Source: Muribaculaceae bacterium (lineage in GTDB: Bacteria > Bacteroidota > Bacteroidia > Bacteroidales > Muribaculaceae). From it: a stretch of DNA of 9,685 nt. Both the position numbers and the translations under genes were made by a program. The notes beneath the pieces were generated by a model. That model was not told the DNA's origin and did no database searches. It worked only from the letters and a program-made list of their open reading frames with translations. The stretch spans positions 1 to 9,685 of the forward strand of contig VSPF01000113.1 of assembly GCA_009775195.1 (NCBI GenBank), given 5' to 3'. Below are positions 1-7,100 of this stretch, one piece after another; the stretch's first letter is position 1, and each line of letters starts with the position of its first letter.

Positions 1-35
1 TGTAGTCGGATGCTGCTGATGTGTATAAGAGACTG
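1..35. other. Sequencing-adapter remnant (Nextera read-1 adapter)
   Basis: Positions 18-33 read GATGTGTATAAGAGAC, an exact 16-base match to the Tn5 mosaic end used in Nextera libraries. Without gaps, positions 3-35 match the 33-base Nextera read-1 adapter at 26 positions by hand count, with the mismatches mostly in the outer part, as expected of an error-rich contig tip. The reading frame of the neighbouring methyltransferase matches its family up to about position 35 and makes no family sense beyond it. This is an assembly artefact and not genomic DNA. Confidence 0.9.
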
Positions 36-1216
36 CCCTTGAGGTATTCGCCCTCGGGGTGGTAGATGTTGACGGGGTGGTCGGCGGGCTGGGTCAGTTG
101 GTGCAGTATGCGCACCTTGCGGCGGCTCTGAGCGGCGGCACTGAACACGGCCAGGCGGAACTGCTCCTTGCTCACGGCCTGCGAGCACGAGAATGTGAAC
201 AGTATGCCGCCGGGGGCGATTTTCTCGAAGGCACGGGCGTTGAGGCGGCGGTAGCCCTGTAGGGCGTTGTGGAGCGCGCTACGGTGCTTGGCAAAGGCCG
301 GCGGGTCGAGGATGATGAGGTCGTAGGCCCCGGCAGTCATCGCGTCGAGATATTTGAAGGCGTCGGTGGCCTCGGAGTCGTGGCGGTCGGTAGAGGGGAA
401 GTTTAGCTCCACGTTGGCATCGGTCAGCGATATGGCCTTGGCCGACGAGTCGACCGATGTCACATGCTCGGCACCGCCGGCCAGGGCATAGACTGAGAAG
501 CCGCCCGTGTAGCAGAACATGTTGAGCACCCTGCGTCCACGGCTGTAGTGTGCGAGTAGTGCGCGGTTGTCGCGCTGGTCTACGAAGAAGCCCGTCTTTT
601 GGCCTCGCAGCCAGTCGATGCGGAAGGTAAGGCCGTTTTCGAGGGCGGTGTCGTGGTTATACGAGCCGATGAGGTAGTCGTTCTGTGGGTCGAGGTGCGC
701 CTTGTAGGGCAGGGTGGTGTCTGACTTGTAGTAGACGTTCTTCACGCCGAGCTCGTCGATGTCGACGAGTACTTTGGCTATGATGTCGCGTGCATAATGC
801 ATGCCGGGCGAGTGGGCCTGCATCACGGCGGTGTCGCCATAGATGTCGACCACGAGGCCGGGCAGGAAGTCGCCCTCGCCATGCACCAGGCGGTAGGCGT
901 CGGTGTCGGGGCGAGGCAAGCCCAGGGCGCGGCGCAGCTCTACGGCCTGTAGTATTCGGCGGCGGTAGAGACCCTCGTCAACGGCCTCGGAGGGGTCGAA
1001 GGTGAGCATACGCACGGCGATACTGCCAATCTGGTAGTGCCCTTGGCCGAGGAAGCGGCCGTCGTTGGCGGTGACTATCACCGTCTCGCCCTCTTCTATT
1101 TCGTTGCTGCCGGGCTGTGGCAGGTTGGCGATGGCCCCCGAGAAGACCCAGGGGTGGAAGCGGTCGAGAGATTCCTCTTTACCGCGTTTTAGTCGTAAGG
1201 TGCTGACTTTGGCCAT
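1..1216 (-). CDS. rlmI: Class I SAM-dependent rRNA methyltransferase, RlmI-like, 3' end missing
   Basis: This is a cytoplasmic methyltransferase of the RlmI family; E. coli RlmI makes m5C1962 in 23S rRNA, and the same target is inferred here. Translated from ATG at 1216, it opens MAKVSTLRLKRGKEESLDRF with the HPWVFSGAI segment, an N-terminal PUA-like domain (about residues 1-80). A GQKTGFFVDQRDNR motif follows near 204-217. The SAM-binding motif VLNMFCYTGGFSVYAL is near 229-244, DPPAFAKHR near 301-309, and FSCSQAVS with the catalytic-type Cys near 342. About 394 codons are genomic and end in HPEGEYLKG, where the family normally has only a few more residues. The frame then runs open into adapter sequence with no stop, so only the extreme C-terminus is lost. 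It is the last visible gene of the dxr operon, 4 bases after rseP. The exact rRNA target is unproven. Confidence 0.9.
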   Translation of the reverse strand, partial: MAKVSTLRLKRGKEESLDRFHPWVFSGAIANLPQPGSNEIEEGETVIVTANDGRFLGQGHYQIGSIAVRMLTFDPSEAVDEGLYRRRILQAVELRRALGLPRPDTDAYRLVHGEGDFLPGLVVDIYGDTAVMQAHSPGMHYARDIIAKVLVDIDELGVKNVYYKSDTTLPYKAHLDPQNDYLIGSYNHDTALENGLTFRIDWLRGQKTGFFVDQRDNRALLAHYSRGRRVLNMFCYTGGFSVYALAGGAEHVTSVDSSAKAISLTDANVELNFPSTDRHDSEATDAFKYLDAMTAGAYDLIILDPPAFAKHRSALHNALQGYRRLNARAFEKIAPGGILFTFSCSQAVSKEQFRLAVFSAAAQSRRKVRILHQLTQPADHPVNIYHPEGEYLKGSLLYTSAASDY

Positions 1217-1220
1217 AGTG

Positions 1221-2663
1221 CTATTTGAGGAAGTAACGGTATATGTCGTTGCCGTTGGCATAGACGAGGAGCAGGATTAGGAAGAAGAAGCCGCAGGTAT
1301 TGGCTACCTCGAGGAACTTGTCCGACGGTTTGCGGCGTGTCACCATCTCGACGATGAGGAAGAGCGTGTGGCCGCCGTCGAGGCCCGGGATGGGTATGAT
1401 GTTCATAAAGGCGAGGATGATTGACAGGAAAGCCGTAATCTGCCAGAACGAGTACCAGTTCCACTGGTTGGGGAAGAGGTCGCCGAGGGTGCCGAAGCCG
1501 CCGAGGCTCTGCGCCCCCTCTTTGGTGAATACGAGTTTGAGCGACGACACGTAGCTGCCGAGGCGGTCGGTGCCTATTTCCCAGCCGCGAGGTATCGACT
1601 CGAATAGGTTGTAGTGTATTTTCTGGCGGTCGAAGATTTCGTATGGGCTTAGCATCTGTATGCCTATTTTGCCGGCCTCGTTGACGGCGAGGTTGACGGT
1701 GGTGTCGACGCGGCCCTTGCGCTCTATGTCGGCGGTGATGGTCCGGCCCTTGTATTCGGCAAGCATTGGTATGAACTCGGTGATTGCTGCCACGCGGCGC
1801 CCGTCGAGTGCCACGATATGGTCGCCGGCTTCTATCCCGGCTTCGGCGGCGGGTTCGCCGGGCAGTGTCTTGGCTACGTAGACAGGCACGCGCATGGTCA
1901 TGGGCATGTAGTCCTTGCCCTTGGTGGCTATCTGGCGGATAAGGTTGTCGCTGACGGTAATCACGGTGTCGAGGCCGTCGCGAACCACGCCTACGCGCGC
2001 ACCTGGCTGCAGCATGTCCCACTGCAGCGAGTAGTCGGTGGCATCGAGGGGTCGCCCGTTGAGGCTCACCAGGCGGTCGCCGTTGCGGAAGCCTGCTTCT
2101 TGCAGCTCTTCGCTGAAGTCCATGCCCTCGGTCATTGCCTGGAAGGGAACCACGTCGTCGCCCCAGTGGAAGGCGATGCCGATATAGATGCATATTGCGA
2201 GAACGAAGTTGAGCACCACGCCTGCCACCATGACGCACAGCCGCTGCCATGCCGGCTTCGAGCGCAGTTCCCACGACTGGGGCTCTGATGCAAGCTGTGT
2301 GGCATCCTTGGTCTCGTCAATCATGCCGGCGATGTCGCAGTATCCGCCCAGCGGCACCCAGCCGAGGCCGTAGATGGTGTCGCGCCATGTGGGCTTGCCG
2401 TCGGGGCGCGGTGTGCGTTCGCGGCCCACGCGCAGCGTGGCAAGGGCCTTGGGAGTGCCGTCGGCCTTGTTGCTGGCAAGCAGCTCCACGGTGCCTTTCA
2501 TGGGGTTGTAGCGCACCAGCGAGAACCAGGGGTTGAAGAAGAGGTAGAAACGGTTGACCTTCACTCCGAAGATGCGGGCGAAGATGTAGTGGCCGAACTC
2601 GTGGATGGTGACAAGTATGACAAGTGCCAGCACGAGCTGGGCTGCTTTGATGAGGATTTCCAT
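1221..2663 (-). CDS. rseP: RIP metalloprotease RseP (site-2 protease, M50 family)
   Basis: This is an inner-membrane zinc protease that cuts substrates within the membrane. In E. coli the substrate is the anti-sigma factor RseA and signal-peptide remnants; the substrate here is unknown. The 480-residue protein has the zinc site HEFGH at 21-25 in the first membrane helix (about 5-22), and the third ligand in NIIPIPGLDGGH (421-432, D429). Further membrane segments lie near 141-164, 405-425 and 456-469. Two PDZ domains are suggested by GFRNGDRLVSLNGRP (191-205) and AGIEAGDHIVALDGRR (275-290). Residues 56-95 form an extra hydrophilic insert between FFNPWFSLVRYNP and GLGWVPLGGY that the E. coli enzyme lacks. 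The ATG touches the dxr stop directly, so the two are very likely cotranscribed and translationally coupled. The family call is very secure. Confidence 0.96.
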   Translation of the reverse strand: MEILIKAAQLVLALVILVTIHEFGHYIFARIFGVKVNRFYLFFNPWFSLVRYNPMKGTVELLASNKADGTPKALATLRVGRERTPRPDGKPTWRDTIYGLGWVPLGGYCDIAGMIDETKDATQLASEPQSWELRSKPAWQRLCVMVAGVVLNFVLAICIYIGIAFHWGDDVVPFQAMTEGMDFSEELQEAGFRNGDRLVSLNGRPLDATDYSLQWDMLQPGARVGVVRDGLDTVITVSDNLIRQIATKGKDYMPMTMRVPVYVAKTLPGEPAAEAGIEAGDHIVALDGRRVAAITEFIPMLAEYKGRTITADIERKGRVDTTVNLAVNEAGKIGIQMLSPYEIFDRQKIHYNLFESIPRGWEIGTDRLGSYVSSLKLVFTKEGAQSLGGFGTLGDLFPNQWNWYSFWQITAFLSIILAFMNIIPIPGLDGGHTLFLIVEMVTRRKPSDKFLEVANTCGFFFLILLLVYANGNDIYRYFLK

Positions 2664-3839
2664 TTATCTGCTTGATGATTTGAGGCGCACTAACTCGCCG
2701 GCGACGGCACGGGCCTCGTCGTTGGTGGCGACGTAGTCCTCGTATACCGGCGCGGGTATATAGGGTACGCGCATTAGTGTCGCTGTTATTATTTCGTATA
2801 TGTCGCCGAAGCCTATGGCGTCGCGCAGGAAGGCTGCGACGGCGACCTCGTTGGCGGCGTTGACCACGCATGCCGTGTTGCCGCGCTTGTCGAGGGCGTG
2901 GTGCGCCAGGGTGAGGCAGGGGAACTTGACCGAGTCGGGCTCCTCGAACGTCAGAGTGGCGAAGTCCTTGATTGACAGGTGTGCGGCGGCATCGGCCAGG
3001 CGGCAGTTCTGTCCTAAGGCGTATGCTATCGGCAGGTGCATGTCGGGCAGTCCGAGCTGGGCCTTGATGGCGCCGTCGGTATACTCGACCATCGAGTGCA
3101 CGATTGACTGTGGGTGTACCACGGCCTCGATGCGCCCCGGCTCGATGTGGAACAGGTGGTGCGCCTCGATGATTTCAAAGGCCTTGTTGAGCATCGTGGC
3201 CGAGTCGATGGTGATTTTCGCGCCCATGTGCCAGTTTGGGTGTTTGAGGGCGTCGGCGGCTTTTGCCCGGGCTATTTGTTCGGGTGCCCATGTGCGGAAG
3301 GGGCCGCCCGAGGCCGTGATGAGCAGGCGGCGCACCTTGTCCGGGTCTTCGCCTGCAAGGCATTGCGCTATGGCGGAATGTTCTGAGTCGATGGGGTAGA
3401 GCTTCGATTTCGATTGCGACAGCAGGGCATTGACCAGGTCGCCGGCAACGACCAGGGTTTCCTTGTTGGCCAGGGCTATGTCTTTGCCGGCCTTGATGGC
3501 GTTGATGGTCGGTTCGAGGCCGCTGTAGCCCACGGTGGCTGTGACCACGGTGTCGATATCGTCGGCCAGTACGGCCTCGGCAAGGGCTTGCGGCCCGGCG
3601 GCGGTAGCTATGCCCAGGGGGGCGAGGGCGGCGCGGAGCCTCGGCAGCAATGCCTCGCGGCCTATTATGGCAAGGCGTGGGCGGTGTTGCCGCGCCAAGG
3701 CTACAAGGTCGTCGACCCGCGAACCTGCCGTGAGCACTGTGGCGCTGTATAGCTCGGGATGATGCTGTATTATGTCGAGAGTCTGACGCCCGATACTGCC
3801 GGTCGCGCCGAGGACTGCTAATCTCTGTTTCTTTTCCAC
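2664..3839 (-). CDS. dxr: 1-deoxy-D-xylulose-5-phosphate reductoisomerase (GTG start preferred)
   Basis: Dxr converts DXP to 2-C-methyl-D-erythritol 4-phosphate with NADPH and a divalent metal, the second step of the MEP isoprenoid pathway, in the cytoplasm. Numbered from the upstream TTG at 3863 (399 residues), the NADPH loop GATGSIGRQT is at 19-28 and ALANKETLV at 130-138. The metal-site motif PIDSEHSAI is at 157-165, TASGGPFR at 183-190, HPNWHMGAKITIDSATMLNK at 208-227, and VNAANEVAV at 334-342. The length is normal and all motifs are intact. No in-frame ATG exists near the start. The TTG at 3863 lies where the promoter predicts transcription to begin, whereas GTG at 3839 leaves a short leader and gives MEKKQRLAVLGATGSIG, the usual N-terminal spacing; I therefore prefer GTG (391 residues). 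It is first in the operon with rseP and the methyltransferase. Confidence 0.96.
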   Translation of the reverse strand: MEKKQRLAVLGATGSIGRQTLDIIQHHPELYSATVLTAGSRVDDLVALARQHRPRLAIIGREALLPRLRAALAPLGIATAAGPQALAEAVLADDIDTVVTATVGYSGLEPTINAIKAGKDIALANKETLVVAGDLVNALLSQSKSKLYPIDSEHSAIAQCLAGEDPDKVRRLLITASGGPFRTWAPEQIARAKAADALKHPNWHMGAKITIDSATMLNKAFEIIEAHHLFHIEPGRIEAVVHPQSIVHSMVEYTDGAIKAQLGLPDMHLPIAYALGQNCRLADAAAHLSIKDFATLTFEEPDSVKFPCLTLAHHALDKRGNTACVVNAANEVAVAAFLRDAIGFGDIYEIITATLMRVPYIPAPVYEDYVATNDEARAVAGELVRLKSSSR

Positions 3840-3867
3840 GGATGGTGAAGGCTTGGATTTCAAACTG

Positions 3868-3899
3868 CAAAAATACGAATAAGTCGAGGTAAAAGCAAA
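3868..3899 (-). promoter_or_regulatory. Bacteroidetes-type promoter of the dxr operon
   Basis: On the minus strand TATTTTTG at 3875-3868 fits the Bacteroidetes -7 consensus TAnnTTTG, and TTTG at 3899-3896 fits the -33 element, with a 20-base spacer. Transcription should begin a few bases after the -7 box, around 3865-3860. This drives dxr-rseP-methyltransferase by the primary sigma factor (inferred). It also argues against the TTG start of dxr, which would leave almost no leader. Confidence 0.7.
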
Positions 3900-3965
3900 T
3901 TTATTTGATTTTTGCCGAGCGAACCACCCCGGACAGCGTAGCCATCACGTTGCTGAGAAGAATAC

Positions 3966-4036
3966 ACATAAAGACATAAATTCAAAAAATACATAAAGAA
4001 TTTCTTTTGTGATTTATGTCCTTTTTGTCCTTATGT
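3966..4036. repeat. AT-rich nested inverted repeat
   Basis: GACATAAAT at 3973-3981 is the exact reverse complement of ATTTATGTC at 4012-4020. Outside it ACATAA (3966-3971) pairs with TTATGT (4031-4036), leaving unpaired bases mainly on the right side. At the centre AAAGAA (3995-4000) and TTCTTT (4002-4007) form a one-base-centred palindrome. The motif ACATAAAGA occurs twice in the left half. The block could form a long AT hairpin or cruciform, or be a dispersed intergenic repeat. Its function is unknown. Confidence 0.5.
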
Positions 4037-4084
4037 TTTAAAATATCAGCATCGTCTAATGCTTCGCCCAGTTCGAGCTACTAT

Positions 4085-4122
4085 AAAGAACCGCCCTCGT
4101 CGTGCAGACGGGGGCGGTCTTT
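4085..4122 (-). terminator. Probable rho-independent terminator of the lyase gene
   Basis: Bases 4090-4101 and 4107-4118 form a 12-pair GC-rich stem around the loop GTGCA (4102-4106). AAAG/CTTT extensions flank it, with one bulged A on the left. Read on the minus strand, the stem is followed by TTCTTTAT, about 60 bases after the lyase stop. The single imperfect pair (T4097/G4111) is a U-G wobble in plus-strand RNA but an A-C mismatch in minus-strand RNA. The element may therefore act in both directions. Confidence 0.7.
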
Positions 4123-4184
4123 GAAATGTCGGTCTTCGTTATGGTTTCGGGGATGTAAAACCCTAACCAATAAACTCTAAACTA

Positions 4185-7100
4185 TTATCGAATGATGACC
4201 TTGTCGGTCTTTTCGAAGTTGTCGCCGGTCAGGCGTACCACGTAGGTACCTGCGCCGAGGTCGCGGCAGAGGGCGTCGACATTGCCGGCGTTGGTCACGG
4301 TGTCGACAAGCACGATGCCGTCGATGCTGACGATGAGGCAGCGTACCTCGGTGTCGGCGGCGATGTCGTCGATGCCGGTGTGGTCGCTGACAATCACGCG
4401 GCCTTCAGCAGCCGTTACCTTCGACGTATCCCAGCCGAAACCAGCGGGAAGTTCGGGGAACTGTACGTCGGGCTTGACGGTGTTGTTGGGGGCTTCCCAG
4501 AAGATGAACTCGTCGCCGAGCTTGGGAGTATAGCCGTTGAGGGTGACGGTGGCGTTCTTGGTCAGGGTCGTTGCGCCTTCGCAGAGGAGCTTGCTATACT
4601 TGTCGGCTGCTACGATGTCGAAGACTATCGACGATGCAGGGTCCATCACAACCTCGCCGGTGAAGCGGATTGTGCGGCGTTCGGTCTTATGAGCCTTGGA
4701 TGTATGGGTAGGATTGAGCACTGAACCGGCACCGAAGGTTACTTTGGAGTTGTTGACAGTGCCGTTACCGGAGAGGGTGCTCTTTACCGTCATGGGGCTA
4801 CTTCCTGTCATCGATATGTTGACGTTTGCACCCTTAATCATGAGTTCGCCTTCGTTTACATACGTTGCGATAATGTTGGGCTGCTCTTTTACGACTGACA
4901 GGCGTCCTGAACCTTCCTTAAATAGGCCGATGGCTGCAAAAGTACCGCTGAAGATAGCATCCTGGCCGTTGCCGCCAACATAGAAATTGCCGCTGCCGCC
5001 AAGTGTGCCTTGGCCTGTAATATTGCCGATTTGGAATTTGCCACCGGCATTGCAATTGAAGGCAGCTCCCGAGGTGATGTTGAGCGTAGCCTTGGGTAAT
5101 GAGCTGCCGCTGTAGGTGAAGTCAGAGCCGTATTTGTTCACAGTGTTGTTCTTGTTCGTTTCCTGTGATACTGTCAGTGTGCCTTCGAATGCGCTCCAGT
5201 CGCCATAGAGGTAGTTGCGTACCCATGGAGCAAAGACTTCGAGGTCGCCCTTGCCGGTAAGTTTACCACGGTAGTTGCAGCGGCCATCAAGCGTCAGCTT
5301 TCCGCTCTTGCCCTCGGGTACGTCGAAGTTGGTGCGGTTCTCGCTGTTCGAATAGCAGCTGTTGTTCATCTTGAATTCAACCTTGGTGCCGTTGAATACC
5401 ACGTTGTTGGCCACCGAGTGGGTGTCGCCCTCGTCATATACCACGCCCTGGTCGATGCGGCATGTCTCGAGGCTGTTGGCGGTGCTGAAATTGAGCTGGC
5501 CGCTGCCTGCCTTGACGAAGGTGTTGCCGCTGACGGCTGCGCCTGCAATGGTCAGGGTAGTGCTGCCCATAACCTCGATGCCGCCTTCGGTCACAGTGAC
5601 GGGGTGGCTCATCTTGCCGGTGTAGTTGGTGGCAAGCATGCCGCCGCCGTTGATGGTGATGGCGTTGCTGTAGTGGCCCAGGGCGCCGTATTCGTTACCC
5701 TCGTTCGCTCCGAGTGCCGATACCTCGATGGTACCGTTGTTGATGACGACATTGCCCTTGAAGTTGCTGCTGTTCTTCAGTATCACACGGCCTGTGCCGC
5801 GCTTTTCGATATTGACGTTGCCCTCGAAGGCCGCGCCGCTTACGGTATATGTCTTCTCGCTGTTGTTGAAGACTACCTCGGCGGGGTAGATGGCTGCGGG
5901 CAGGGTGATTTCGCCGTCGGCTGCAGTGGCGTCAAATATTACCTTGTCGCCCGATACGAACACTGTCGGTTCGCCGGTGGCGCGTACAGCGAAGTTGGCG
6001 GTAGTGTTGATGTCCCATGTGTTGCCGTTGGCGCCGGTCCATACGATTTCGGTGGCGGCACGCTGGCCTGCTACGGTGAGCACGAGCTTGCCGTTGGCGA
6101 GGGCGAGGGTGGCCTTCTGGCCCATGAGGCCCTCGATTGCTATGTCGCCGAGGTTGCCGGTGACTTTGCCCACGGTGCCGAGCACGTAGTCGCCCTCGGG
6201 CAGGGAGGTCTGGCCTGCGGCATAGTGCGGGGTCAGGGCAAGCACGGGGGTGCTGTACTGCGGGCCGTAGTTCCAGGTCTTTTTCTCGACCGAGATGCTG
6301 GCGGCGTTGACGGCGTCGGCCTTCTTGCCGTCGGCAAATACGTCGAGGCAGATGCGCGAACCGAAGCCGAGCACCAGCTCGCCGGTGGTCACGCTGCCGG
6401 CCTTGGCGGCGGTGCCGATGTGGAGTTCCGAACCGTAGTTCATCTCGAGGCCTTTGCCGAAGTTGCCGCCGTCGGTTTCGAGCTTGGTGTGGCGGTTGAG
6501 CCATACGCGGCTGTTGGGCATCGATGCGTTGGTGGCAAGTGTGCCGTACCATACCTCGGTGGCGCCGCTGTGGTTATGGGTCGTGCCGGTGAGGGCGAGT
6601 TTGCCGCCGCCGAGCTTTACCACCTTGGTCGTGCCGCCGAAGCTGCCGCCAAGTGTGTGGGTATAGGTGGTGTAGGTGATGTTGTCGTTGTTATCATTGC
6701 CCTGTACCCACGTGGGTGTGTTGTCTACGAAGAGGGCCGGGGTTGCGCCGCTGCCGATGGTGGCGGTGGCGTCGCCGGTGGCCGCGAAGACCACGTCCTT
6801 GCCGTTGGTGCTGCTGCCGAGGGTGGCGCCGGCGGCAAGCTCGGTGCGGCCGTTCATCGTCGGCGACGGCGGGGCCATGGTTATGCCCTCGAGTTCGCCG
6901 AGGAAGAAGCTCGGGTGAGGTGCCTGGTTGTAGCCGTTCATCTGCCATACCATGGCGTTGCGGTACTGTGGGTCGTGGAGCAGGGTATAGATGCGGTGCT
7001 CGGTCGGTATGTTGGTCGAGTAGATGCGGAAGCTCTTGTTGTCGTCAGAGCGAAGTATGATTTCCTCGCGCCAGTCACCGAGGATATCGCCCTGGAAGCA

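Larger units (their letters stand above)
3864..4184. other. Intergenic region between the lyase 3' end and dxr
   Basis: These 321 bases carry no convincing gene. From the dxr side they hold the dxr promoter, then a GC-richer stretch at 3915-3960 in which I see no clear element, then the AT-rich inverted repeat (3966-4036), then the GC hairpin (4085-4122), and finally the lyase 3' untranslated end. I see no tRNA, small ORF or riboswitch pattern. Confidence 0.6.

Noticed and set aside
1189..3870. Several overlapping frames opposite or offset to rseP and dxr
   Set aside because: They are Arg/Pro/His-rich shadow translations of genes whose true frames carry complete family motifs.
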